From Halieaceae bacterium UBA5085 (GTDB lineage: Bacteria > Pseudomonadota > Gammaproteobacteria > Pseudomonadales > Halieaceae), in the NCBI GenBank assembly GCA_002414665.1, contig DIAF01000017.1, forward strand, positions 1-62,018: 62,018 nt of DNA, written 5' to 3'. Positions 17,583 through 25,598 of this stretch are shown one piece after another. The translations under genes and the position numbers were made by a program. How positions within the stretch are numbered: position 1 is the stretch's first letter; each line of letters starts with the position of its first letter. The notes beneath the pieces are model-generated. The model was not told where the DNA came from. It did not search any database and was given only the letters and a program-made list of their open reading frames with translations.

Positions 17583-18895
17583 GCTACGCCCCCAACGACC
17601 GGAAACTGCACCGTGACGGCCAGCCCGCTGCCCAGCGGGCTGTCGGAGAGCTGCACCTTCGCACCATGCAGTTGTACGATGTGCTGGGTGATCGCCAGGC
17701 CGAGTCCGGCTCCGGCAATGCTCTCACTGGCGCTGGTGCCCACCCGGTAAAACCGCTCAAACACGCGCTCCCGCTCAGCGCAGGGGATGCCCGGCCCACT
17801 GTCGGCAACCTCCAGCGTGGGCACACCGGCACGGCTGCCGGCGAATACCGTGATTTCTCCGCCCTCCGGAGTATACTTGCGCGCGTTGTCCAGCAGGTTG
17901 CGCAACAGAATCGCGAGCATGGTCTCGTCACCCTGCATGACGGCGGGCTCGCCCTGCAGCGATACGGACTGGTGGCGGGATTCGAACGCGGGCCACATTT
18001 CGGCCGTTACCCGCTGTGCGAGAGTATGCAGATCGATGGCCTGAAAGTTCGCCTTGATCAACTCCGGCTGCGTGCGTGCCAGGTCCAGTAGCTGTTCGAC
18101 CAGATGGTGCATACGCTCGATGCCCTCGGTGGCGTGCTGCAGGGCGCTGCTGCCCGCCGGAACTTCGTTTTCCAGGTTGTGCAGGTGAATTTTCAGGGCG
18201 CTGATTGGCGTCCGCAACTCGTGGGCAGCATGTGAGGCGAAATGCTTTTCCCGCTGCAATGCAGAGGCCAGACGCAGCAGCAGGCCGTTTGTCGAAGCGA
18301 TCACCTGCTGCAGCTCGGCCGGCGGATCCGTGTCAGTGAGCGGGGTGAGGTCGTCCGTGGCCTTGCGATTGATCTGCTCGCTGAGTTCCCGCAGCGGCGC
18401 CAGCCCCCAGCCCACCAGCACCCAGATCAGCAATGCCGCAACCGGCAACCAGAGCAACAGGGGAATCACGGATTCCAGCACCACGCTTTCAGCCAGGGTA
18501 TGGCGCACATCGGCCCGCTCTGCCACCATCCCCCAACGCTGCCCCCCCATGGCGACCGTGAGCGTGCGCCAGCGATAACCACCGAAATTGGCATACCGGT
18601 AACCCGCAGCAAACGCCGTTATCGGCGCCTCCGGCGCTGCGGCGGAGCGCAGCACCGGTCGTTCATCCTCCCATATCTGGAAGACGAAGCCCTCCACGCC
18701 GCTTCCCAACGCTTGTGACGCTATGCCACCACCCCCGAGGCCAACGAGAATCTCCGCGGAATACTCCAGCTGTGCGTCCAGCAGGGCCTCCGCCTTGTCC
18801 ATGCTGGCGCGATAACCATTCAGCGCGGCCACAAAGGACACCAGCGTAAACGCCGCGATCAGCATGGTAACCAGCGAACGGCGTATCGACTTCAT
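17579..18895 (-). CDS. Sensor histidine kinase (QseC/PmrB type)
   Basis: 438 residues. TM1 near the N-terminus, a periplasmic sensor region (~30-155), TM2 (LLLWLPVAALLIWVLVGWGL), HAMP, then the kinase core: H box HAAHELRTPISALKIH, N box LRNLLDNARKYTPEGG, G1 ADSGPGIP and G2 GAGLGLAIT. It overlaps the response regulator upstream and the cupredoxin gene downstream (4 bp each), so sensing and iron transport are cotranscribed. A metal signal is the natural guess, but the sensor region shows no clear EXXE iron motif. It also contains HSLAESVV-type sequence typical of QseC-like kinases only loosely. Confidence 0.93.
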   Translation of the reverse strand: MKSIRRSLVTMLIAAFTLVSFVAALNGYRASMDKAEALLDAQLEYSAEILVGLGGGGIASQALGSGVEGFVFQIWEDERPVLRSAAAPEAPITAFAAGYRYANFGGYRWRTLTVAMGGQRWGMVAERADVRHTLAESVVLESVIPLLLWLPVAALLIWVLVGWGLAPLRELSEQINRKATDDLTPLTDTDPPAELQQVIASTNGLLLRLASALQREKHFASHAAHELRTPISALKIHLHNLENEVPAGSSALQHATEGIERMHHLVEQLLDLARTQPELIKANFQAIDLHTLAQRVTAEMWPAFESRHQSVSLQGEPAVMQGDETMLAILLRNLLDNARKYTPEGGEITVFAGSRAGVPTLEVADSGPGIPCAERERVFERFYRVGTSASESIAGAGLGLAITQHIVQLHGAKVQLSDSPLGSGLAVTVQFPVVGGVA

Positions 18896-19554
18896 TGCCG
18901 CGGCACGGTGTAGCCAATACCCCGCACGGTCTTGATAAAGTCGTCCGGAAGCTTCTTGCGCAGGTGGTGAATATGGACTTCCAGCGCATTGCTGCTCACT
19001 TCTTCGCCCCAGCTGTAGAGACGCCCCTCCAGAGACTCTCGCGTCAGTACCTTGCCCACGCTTTCCATCAACGCTTTCAGCAGCATGTATTCGCGTCGCG
19101 GGAGATCAAGCGGTTGATCGCCGACCACAACCGTGTGCGCCGCGGTATCCAGCGCCACGCAGCCAACCGTAAGACAGCTGCTGGCCGCTGTGTTCGACAG
19201 GCGCCGCTCGATGACCCGCAGGCGGGCGGCCAGCTCCTTCACATCGAAGGGTTTCGCCATGTAGTCGTCGGCACCGTGATCCAGACCGCGCACTTTATCA
19301 TCAGCCCCGTCCCGCGCAGTCAACAAAAGGACTGGCAGGCTGCGGTGAGTCTCGCGCAGTGCACGCAACACCTGTAACCCATCCATGTCCGGCAGCCCCA
19401 GGTCCAGTACCACCATATCCGGCGCCTCGGCTCGCACGGCGGCCAGTGCCTGCCCACCGGAGGCAACATGGTTCACGGCAAAACCCTCCCGGCTCAACGC
19501 GGCCTGCAGGCCGGCGGCAAGGGATCTGTCATCTTCTACCAGGAGTATACGCAT
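18892..19554 (-). CDS. OmpR/PhoB-family response regulator
   Basis: 220 residues. Receiver domain with the acidic pair (LLVEDDRSLA), phospho-acceptor Asp in MVVLDLGLPDMDG and the conserved Lys in DDYMAKPFDVKELA. The C-terminal winged helix includes LPRREYMLLKALMESVGKVL and SSNALEVHIHHLRKKL. First gene of the five-gene iron operon; it starts 10 bases from the end of the SDR gene upstream, so readthrough from the diiron/ligase cluster is possible. The probable target is its own operon. Confidence 0.94.
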   Translation of the reverse strand: MRILLVEDDRSLAAGLQAALSREGFAVNHVASGGQALAAVRAEAPDMVVLDLGLPDMDGLQVLRALRETHRSLPVLLLTARDGADDKVRGLDHGADDYMAKPFDVKELAARLRVIERRLSNTAASSCLTVGCVALDTAAHTVVVGDQPLDLPRREYMLLKALMESVGKVLTRESLEGRLYSWGEEVSSNALEVHIHHLRKKLPDDFIKTVRGIGYTVPRQ

Positions 19555-19563
19555 GTGACCAGT

Positions 19564-20358
19564 TTACTCGCCGGCACCCCGGGCAGCCAGCGCGTGACGG
19601 CGAATAACCGGAAGCTGTTTGATCAGTGACTTTTCCACAAGGGACGGAAAGAGGCCGTTGAGCTTGATAAAAAAGCGCTCGGGCCAGCCCACAAAACGCA
19701 CGCCCCTCGCCGAGTGCAACAAGGCCAGCAATTCAGCGGCGACCCGCTCTGGCTCATCGACTGCCGTGCCGAGTTCGGTATTCATCGCCGCTGTGGGCCC
19801 TGCATTCATATCCGTCGCTGTGGCTCTGGGCGCGAGGTAGTGCAGGCTGACGCCGCTGCCAGCGAGTTCGCGGCGCAGCGCCTCGGTGAATCCACGCAGG
19901 CCGAATTTGCTGGCACTGTAGACCGCATAACCCGGAAAGCCGATGCTGCCAAATGCGGAACCCACGTTCAGCACCCAACCCCGCCGCGCCTGCAGAACCG
20001 GCAACAAACCCTGCACAAGCAGCATGGGTACCATGAGATTGAGTTCCAGCGTCTGGCGCAACTGCGATTCATCCTGCCCGGCAAACAGACCGAAATGATT
20101 CACACCGGCATTGTTGATCAATCCATCGGCATCCTGGGCGGCGGCGATGACCGCCGCACGTCCCTCGGGGGTGGCCAGGTCGGCGACCAGCGCGCGATGA
20201 CCATCACCGGTTAACGATGTCCGCAATGACTCCAGCGCGTCGCCATTGCGCGACACAAGGATCAGCGCTGCACCCGCCTCCGCCAGCGCGCGCGCGCAGG
20301 CCTGGCCGATGCCCCCTGCGGCGCCGGTGAGTAGAACCCGCTGACCTGCTATATGCAT
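19564..20358 (-). CDS. Short-chain dehydrogenase/reductase
   Basis: 264-residue classical SDR: cofactor motif LLTGAAGGIGQACARALAEA, NNAG (LINNAGVNHFGLF) and catalytic YSASKFGLRGF, with a long C-terminal extension. It probably oxidises or reduces a hydroxy/keto group with NAD(P). It is the last gene of a run with the hemolysin-family, ligase and diiron genes, 8 bp after the diiron gene stop, suggesting a tailoring step in the same pathway. Confidence 0.9.
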   Translation of the reverse strand: MHIAGQRVLLTGAAGGIGQACARALAEAGAALILVSRNGDALESLRTSLTGDGHRALVADLATPEGRAAVIAAAQDADGLINNAGVNHFGLFAGQDESQLRQTLELNLMVPMLLVQGLLPVLQARRGWVLNVGSAFGSIGFPGYAVYSASKFGLRGFTEALRRELAGSGVSLHYLAPRATATDMNAGPTAAMNTELGTAVDEPERVAAELLALLHSARGVRFVGWPERFFIKLNGLFPSLVEKSLIKQLPVIRRHALAARGAGE

Positions 20359-20366
20359 ACTGTCAC

Positions 20367-21053
20367 CTAAGCCGCGAGGCGCTGCGCCTGGTCGGCGCTG
20401 ACGCTGCGGAATACATCCGCATACAGGTGATAGAAGATACTCGCGCAGTGCAGTATCTGCTGCTGATCCTCGGGCTGTTCGATACGGTTCATCAGGTTTT
20501 CAAAGAACTGTACGTGCTCGATGTCCAGCGCGCCGTGGGAACGCAAATAGCTGAAGGCCTTGCGCGGCAGTCCGGTGGACACTGCGATCGCATCTGCAGC
20601 GCTATCGGCAACACGTATAGAGGTACCTTCCAATACATGAACCATGCCGAAAAAGCCCACCGGATTTACCCGATCAATAACGTGGTAGGCGTAGGCCACC
20701 ATCAACTCGGTCGCGCGGTTGGGTACGCTGAAACGGGCCCTGTCGCGGTCATAGCCGCAGGCTTCGATATCGTTGAGAATCCACTCCTGATGACCGAGTT
20801 CCTCCTCAATGTATTCAGCCAGTGCCGTGCGCAACCATTCCTTGTCTGCCGGCATGCGCGCACCCGCCGCCATCAGCAGCGGTACAGTGTGCCGGACGTG
20901 GTGATAGGCCTGCACCAGAAACGCGACGTAGCGCTCTGTAGTCAGTTTTCCAGCCAGTGCGTCGCGCACCAGGTCGGTCGACACCAGAGCCTCGCGCTCT
21001 GCGAGCGTGGCGTCCTGCAGCGTCTGGAAAAAACCATTGCCTGAATCATTCAT
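20367..21053 (-). CDS. Haem-oxygenase-like diiron protein (TenA/CADD/UndA superfamily)
   Basis: 228 residues, all-helical. Candidate metal ligands: EELGHQEW (ExxH-like), a Glu in HVLEGTS, and HGALDIEH, which reads HxxxDxxH. This layout is that of the haem-oxygenase-like diiron oxidases, a family that includes UndA, which makes 1-alkenes from fatty acids, and the CADD group. It is expected to activate dioxygen on an organic substrate, perhaps the acyl product of the adjacent ligase. The start is ATG at 21053, coupled as ATGA with the ligase stop; the frame extends 11 codons further but inside the ligase gene. Confidence 0.85.
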   Translation of the reverse strand: MNDSGNGFFQTLQDATLAEREALVSTDLVRDALAGKLTTERYVAFLVQAYHHVRHTVPLLMAAGARMPADKEWLRTALAEYIEEELGHQEWILNDIEACGYDRDRARFSVPNRATELMVAYAYHVIDRVNPVGFFGMVHVLEGTSIRVADSAADAIAVSTGLPRKAFSYLRSHGALDIEHVQFFENLMNRIEQPEDQQQILHCASIFYHLYADVFRSVSADQAQRLAA

Positions 21054-22546
21054 GTTGCCAACAACTCCTTTTCGGGTAAATAACACGTGGCGAGTGACGC
21101 AGCGAACTGTGCCGCAATGCGGTCCCGGCGCGGTCGCCCGTTTTCGGTAAGTAATCCGTTCTCGGCGGACAACGGCGATGGCAGGCGAATCCAGCGTTGT
21201 GCACGGGCATAATCCGGCAGGCCCGCGTTGGCGGCTGCGATGCTGGCAGCAATCTCAGTATCACTGCAATCAGGTCGCGTCGGGTAGACCAGGGCAACGC
21301 AGAACGGGCGGTCATCACCAAGCACCACGACCTGACGCAGGCGGCCGTCTGCCAGCAACTCGCTCTCCACCCACTCCGGTGAGATGTTGCGGCCAAAACT
21401 GCTGATAAGCAGATGCTTGCGACGACCGGAAACCGTCAGGAAACCGTCATCATCAATATGGCCCAGGTCGCCGGTTGCTACGGGGCCGGACTGCCAGCTC
21501 CGGGGGTCATCAAGGTAGCCGAGGAAACGGTTGCCATCGACCACAAGCTCTCCTGCGTCGACGCTAACCCTGACATGTGGCAGGACTCGCCCGCTGGTTC
21601 CCGGGCGATCCGCCTCCGGCGTATTCAGGCTGACTACAGAAGCACACTCCGACAGGCCATAGCCTTCGTACACCGGCAGCCCTGCCTGTCGAACGCGGTG
21701 CAGCAGGTCTGGCGCAACACGTGCCCCGCCTACGGCCACAAACGCCAGTGCCGGTGGCGGCTGCCAGCCGCTTTGCAGGGCCTGATCAAAGAGCGTCAGC
21801 AATTGCGGTATGACGATCAGGGTCTGTGGGTTGATGCGCGCCAGGCCGGCCAACAGATGTTCTGCATCGACGCCGGAGCTGCCTGCAAGACCCAGCTCGG
21901 TCGGCGGCGGCAGGATGATGCTCCCCCCGGCAAGCAGTGGCATATACACACCGGCGATGTTTTCCAGCAACGTGCTTAACGGCAAAAGCGAGAGATGGCG
22001 AGGTGCCACCAACCCCACGGCCGCCGCCAGCGACTGCGCCACCCGCAGGCACTGGTCAGTAGAAAGACAGACCCCCTTGGGGTTGCCGGTGGAACCTGAG
22101 GTAAACGTGATTTTGGCCGTCCCGGGCGGTACAGCGCCGCCTGCGCCCACGTCCAGCCGCAACAACTTAAGGCCAAAGGGCAAATCATACATCTCACCGG
22201 CACCGGACAGGGTTGCCAGCGACGAGCCAAGTCCGGGACTGGCAATCACCGCCTGCGCGCCGGATGCCTGCAACACGTGGGCGCGCTGGCCAGTGCTGAA
22301 AAAGGTCGGTATTGGTACCAGGCAGATACCCGCCGCCTGTGCCGCCAGGTCGACACGCACCCAGTTCACTGAGTTTTCCGCAAGCAGCGCAACGCGTTGC
22401 AGGCCGGAGGCACGGAGCTCGGCCGCCAGTTGATCGACATCCCGCACCAGGTCTGCAGCGGTTACCGTCAGGCGGCCATCTTCCAGCACCACCGACTGCG
22501 GATTCTGTGCCGCGCGGCGTGCCAGTATCTGGTCCAGCGCGCTCAC
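21050..22546 (-). CDS. AMP-dependent synthetase/ligase (acyl activating)
   Basis: 498-residue adenylate-forming enzyme. A3 motif ITFTSGSTGNPKGVCLS, A5-type YEGYGLSECASV, A7-A8 ATGDLGHIDDDGFLTVSGRR and KHLLISSFGRNISP. It activates a carboxylate with ATP, most likely a fatty or aryl acid, giving the adenylate and then a thioester or amide. The C-terminal domain is short, and the catalytic lysine expected near the end lies in or near SAENGLLTENGRPRRD. Its ends overlap its neighbours by 4 bp on both sides, so it is firmly part of the hemolysin-family/diiron cluster. Confidence 0.9.
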   Translation of the reverse strand: MSALDQILARRAAQNPQSVVLEDGRLTVTAADLVRDVDQLAAELRASGLQRVALLAENSVNWVRVDLAAQAAGICLVPIPTFFSTGQRAHVLQASGAQAVIASPGLGSSLATLSGAGEMYDLPFGLKLLRLDVGAGGAVPPGTAKITFTSGSTGNPKGVCLSTDQCLRVAQSLAAAVGLVAPRHLSLLPLSTLLENIAGVYMPLLAGGSIILPPPTELGLAGSSGVDAEHLLAGLARINPQTLIVIPQLLTLFDQALQSGWQPPPALAFVAVGGARVAPDLLHRVRQAGLPVYEGYGLSECASVVSLNTPEADRPGTSGRVLPHVRVSVDAGELVVDGNRFLGYLDDPRSWQSGPVATGDLGHIDDDGFLTVSGRRKHLLISSFGRNISPEWVESELLADGRLRQVVVLGDDRPFCVALVYPTRPDCSDTEIAASIAAANAGLPDYARAQRWIRLPSPLSAENGLLTENGRPRRDRIAAQFAASLATCYLPEKELLAT

Positions 22547-23256
22547 CCGGCGTGCTCGCGAATGGTCGCCGCAAGGGCAGAGATCGTTGCCGCATACCGC
22601 TGCAGTTCCGCCGCCATTGCCGGCCGGGACCAGGCCTGCTCATGGGTCAGGCGCATGTCGCCGATCATCACCTGCGGATCGCCGTCGTAATAGCGTCCCC
22701 AGTCGCGAGCCGCGCCGCCAAGGCGCTCCGGGCGCGCGGCACCAACGGCCTGTGGCGTGAAGCCACTGCGGCGGATGGACAGGCGCACCGCGCGGTTCGC
22801 GGCAAAGATGAGATAGCGGATACCGGCTTCATGAATCGCCGCAGTGACCAGCAGGTACAAGAGCGCGCCCTGCCCCGGCTCAGAGGCTGCGAGGTTCCCC
22901 AGCTCCAGAACGTCGCCACGGCTGCAGCCGCCTCCGTGCAGGGCGTCAACCGCCGAGGTGACGGGGACATCGAGATATTGTTCACAGAACAGTGGACCGC
23001 GGGTAGCGCTGCGCAGGCCCAACGCGGCCTGCAGTGTTCCGTCACGCTCAAGGCTGCAGAGCAGCGGCAGAAACGAGAGCACACGCGCGTCCCAGGCAGC
23101 CTGGAAGACGCTGCCAATATAGCGCTCCACGCGCTCGCGCCGCGGGTGCAACTCCTCACAGGCACAGAGTGAAAACGGGGAATCTGCTGCAAGTGTAGCC
23201 GCCTGGAATACGCTCAGGGTGCCACCGCTCGGGATGCTGTGCAGGGAAGCTGTCAC
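22543..23256 (-). CDS. Thermostable-hemolysin-family protein
   Basis: 237 residues, GTG start. Matches the thermostable hemolysin (delta-VPH) family: CEELHPRRERVERYIGSVFQ, LGLRSATRGPLFCEQYLDVP, and a GNAT-like segment VLELGNLAASEPGQGALLYL followed by RRSGF. The hemolysin name comes from early Vibrio work; the fold is related to acetyltransferases and autoinducer synthases, so an acyl-transfer role fits better here, beside an acyl-activating ligase. First gene of the cluster, directly downstream of a strong dyad. Confidence 0.85.
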   Translation of the reverse strand: MTASLHSIPSGGTLSVFQAATLAADSPFSLCACEELHPRRERVERYIGSVFQAAWDARVLSFLPLLCSLERDGTLQAALGLRSATRGPLFCEQYLDVPVTSAVDALHGGGCSRGDVLELGNLAASEPGQGALLYLLVTAAIHEAGIRYLIFAANRAVRLSIRRSGFTPQAVGAARPERLGGAARDWGRYYDGDPQVMIGDMRLTHEQAWSRPAMAAELQRYAATISALAATIREHAG

Positions 23257-23259
23257 TGT

Positions 23260-23301
23260 CGTACCTCACAAAGATCTCACTGGGGGCCAGTGTGAGGTAC
23301 G
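23260..23301 (-). promoter_or_regulatory. Inverted repeat upstream of the hemolysin-family operon
   Basis: CGTACCTCACA (23260-23270) and TGTGAGGTACG (23291-23301) are perfect 11-base arms around 20 bases. A second dyad, CACTGG-GGG-CCAGTG (23279-23292), is nested in it. It ends 4 bases before the GTG start and may be an operator for the cluster or an mRNA hairpin controlling initiation. The rest of the 96-bp gap is AT-richer and could hold the promoter; no convincing -35/-10 pair. Confidence 0.6.
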
Positions 23302-23352
23302 AAACTTAGAGAAAACTTAACACGGAAAAGATTTATTGCCTCGCCAGCACGG

Positions 23353-25503
23353 CTAGTGCCGCTTGCGCCGGCGCTGCGGTTTGCTGACCGCCGCCGGGGT
23401 CTTCGGATAGCGGGGCAGTTTTCCGCTGGAGAGGTAGCGGTGAATCGATTCCTGGGAGCGGATCATCGCCGCCTTGGCGCGCCGGGGTACGTATTCGTTC
23501 ACCTGATGTTGATCGATGATGCGTGCCTTGACGTTGTCGTGCCATTGCTGATCGAGAATATCCTGCAAGACCCGTTGCGCGGCCCGATCACGGATCGGGC
23601 ACAGCACCTCAACCCGGTAGTCGAGATTGCGGGTCATGAGGTCCGCCGAACCCAACAGGTAACGCGGATTGCCCCGGTTATAGAACACGTAGGCCCGCGG
23701 GTGCTCAAGGAATCGGTCCACGATGCTGATGGCTTCGATATTTTCCGAAATCCCCCGCACACCCGGCAGCAGCGAGCACATGCCGCGAATAATCAGCCTG
23801 ATCTTGACACCCGCATCCGAGGCCTCGTAGAGCTTCATCACCAGCTGGTTGTCCACCAGGTTGTTGCACTTCAGAGTCATCTCCGCACGGTAACCGGCGC
23901 GGGCGTTGGCGATTTCCTGCTCTATCAGGTGCATCAACCCAGGTCGCGTGCTGTGTGGAGACACCAGCAGCGTTCTGTATCGCGGCCGCTTGTAGGTGAA
24001 CTGCAGGAAATCAAACACATCGTAGATATCGCGACCAATGTTCTGGTCGTAGGTCAGCAGTGTGAAATCGGTATACAGGCGCGCGGTCTTTTCGTTGAAA
24101 TTGCCCGTGCCAATGTGGCTGTAGTAGCGAACCTGGCCCTCTTCGCGGCGCTCAATGAGCAGCAGTTTGCTATGCACCTTGAGGCCGGGAATCCCAAAGA
24201 TCACATCGATACCGTTTTCGGTCAGGCGTTGGGCCCAGCTGATGTTGGCCGCTTCGTCAAACCGCGCCGCGAGCTCCACCACCGCGAGCACCCGCTTGCC
24301 GTTCTGAACTGCATTGACCAGCGCATCAATGACGCGCGATACCTTGGCAACCCGGTACAGGCAGATCTTGATCGTCGATACGTTCGGATCCAGCGCCGCG
24401 GTTTTCAGCAGGTCGATGATGTAGTCGAAAGGATGGTAGGGGTAGTACAGGAACACGTCCTGCTCGCGAATGTTGTCAAACAGGCTGCCGGGCTCATCGA
24501 GGCGCGGCAGACGAATCGGCGGCAGGGGCCTGAATTCCAGGTACTTGGGGCCCACGTTGGGAAAGGACATGAAGTCCTTGGAATTGTGGTAACGCCCGCC
24601 CGGAATCAGGCTGTCGTACTTGCCAAAGCCGAAACGGGAACAGAGATAGTCCAGTAGCCGCTGCGGCATGGCTGCATCGTAGACAAAGCGCACTGCTTCC
24701 GCCTTGCGTCGCTGCTTCAGGCTGCTCTCCATCTTGTCGATAAGGCTTTCCGTGATACCCGGGTCGATCTCCAGTTCCGCGTCACGCGAGAACTTGAAGC
24801 AGTAGGCCGCCGCTTCGTCAATGTGGAAGACGCCGCGAAACATCTGCGACAGGCAGAAACGGATCACGTTATCCAGGGCAATAAACACCTTGCCGGCACG
24901 TCCCTTGCGCCTGGGTATCTGCACGAAACGGTCGAGCCGGTCGGTGGGGACCTCCACGACCGCATAGTTGTAGTCGTCACCCGAACGGATATCCAGAGCC
25001 AGGTAGATGGACTCGTCGTTCAGGGCAGGAATAGCCTGGCCGTCACGCAGCAAAATGGGCTCCAGTTCGGGCAACACCGTGCGGGTAAAATAGGCCTGCA
25101 CGAACGCGGCCTGGCCCGGGTCCAGCTGACGTTCGTTGACCATATAGATCTGTCGCGCGCGCAGATCACGCAATACGGCGTTATAGGTTTTCTCAAACTG
25201 TTTCTGCAGCTCCACGACCCGCTTGAGTATGGCCGCCAGCAGGTCCTTGGCGCGCTGCTTCGACGTGGCGTCAGAGACCGTGATCAGGCGTCGCACCTCC
25301 GCCACCCGTACACGGAAAAATTCGTCCATATTGTTGGAAAAGATACCGAGGTAGCGCAGCCGCTCAATAACCGGCACGGTCTCATCTGCGGCTTCCTGCA
25401 ACACCCGCGCGTTAAAGGACAACCAGCTGATTTCCCGGGGGATGAACAGGCTCTCGTCGAGATCTGCCAACCGCCTCTGCAGGGAATTGTGGGAGTCCAT
25501 CAT
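23353..25503 (-). CDS. ppk1: Polyphosphate kinase 1
   Basis: 716 residues, full length. Makes inorganic polyphosphate from ATP, reversibly. N-terminal domain SWLSFNARVLQEAADE; head domain; phospholipase-D-like catalytic halves with GLKVHSKLLLIERRE carrying the autophosphorylated His and SHIGTGNFNEKTARLYTDFT; then GMCSLLPGVRGISENIEAIS and LEHPRAYVFYN. A Lys/Arg-rich end follows. No ppx is adjacent. A Pho-box-like element lies 74 bp upstream of the start. Confidence 0.97.
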   Translation of the reverse strand: MMDSHNSLQRRLADLDESLFIPREISWLSFNARVLQEAADETVPVIERLRYLGIFSNNMDEFFRVRVAEVRRLITVSDATSKQRAKDLLAAILKRVVELQKQFEKTYNAVLRDLRARQIYMVNERQLDPGQAAFVQAYFTRTVLPELEPILLRDGQAIPALNDESIYLALDIRSGDDYNYAVVEVPTDRLDRFVQIPRRKGRAGKVFIALDNVIRFCLSQMFRGVFHIDEAAAYCFKFSRDAELEIDPGITESLIDKMESSLKQRRKAEAVRFVYDAAMPQRLLDYLCSRFGFGKYDSLIPGGRYHNSKDFMSFPNVGPKYLEFRPLPPIRLPRLDEPGSLFDNIREQDVFLYYPYHPFDYIIDLLKTAALDPNVSTIKICLYRVAKVSRVIDALVNAVQNGKRVLAVVELAARFDEAANISWAQRLTENGIDVIFGIPGLKVHSKLLLIERREEGQVRYYSHIGTGNFNEKTARLYTDFTLLTYDQNIGRDIYDVFDFLQFTYKRPRYRTLLVSPHSTRPGLMHLIEQEIANARAGYRAEMTLKCNNLVDNQLVMKLYEASDAGVKIRLIIRGMCSLLPGVRGISENIEAISIVDRFLEHPRAYVFYNRGNPRYLLGSADLMTRNLDYRVEVLCPIRDRAAQRVLQDILDQQWHDNVKARIIDQHQVNEYVPRRAKAAMIRSQESIHRYLSSGKLPRYPKTPAAVSKPQRRRKRH

Positions 25504-25576
25504 GTTTGAGCCTCAGTAAAAGCGACCAGTCTAGCGCGCCTGTGGGCGCAGTAAAGGCACTTGCTGCTGAAGCTTG

Positions 25577-25594
25577 ATGAAACTTTTATGACGC
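25577..25594 (-). promoter_or_regulatory. Candidate Pho box upstream of ppk1
   Basis: On the minus strand GCGTCAT-AAAA-GTTTCAT: two heptamers with the TCAT core separated by four A bases, the layout of PhoB sites. It matches about 14 of 18 positions of the known consensus. ppk is a Pho-regulon gene in several proteobacteria. No clear -10 at the expected distance. Confidence 0.5.
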
Positions 25595-25598
25595 CCAC

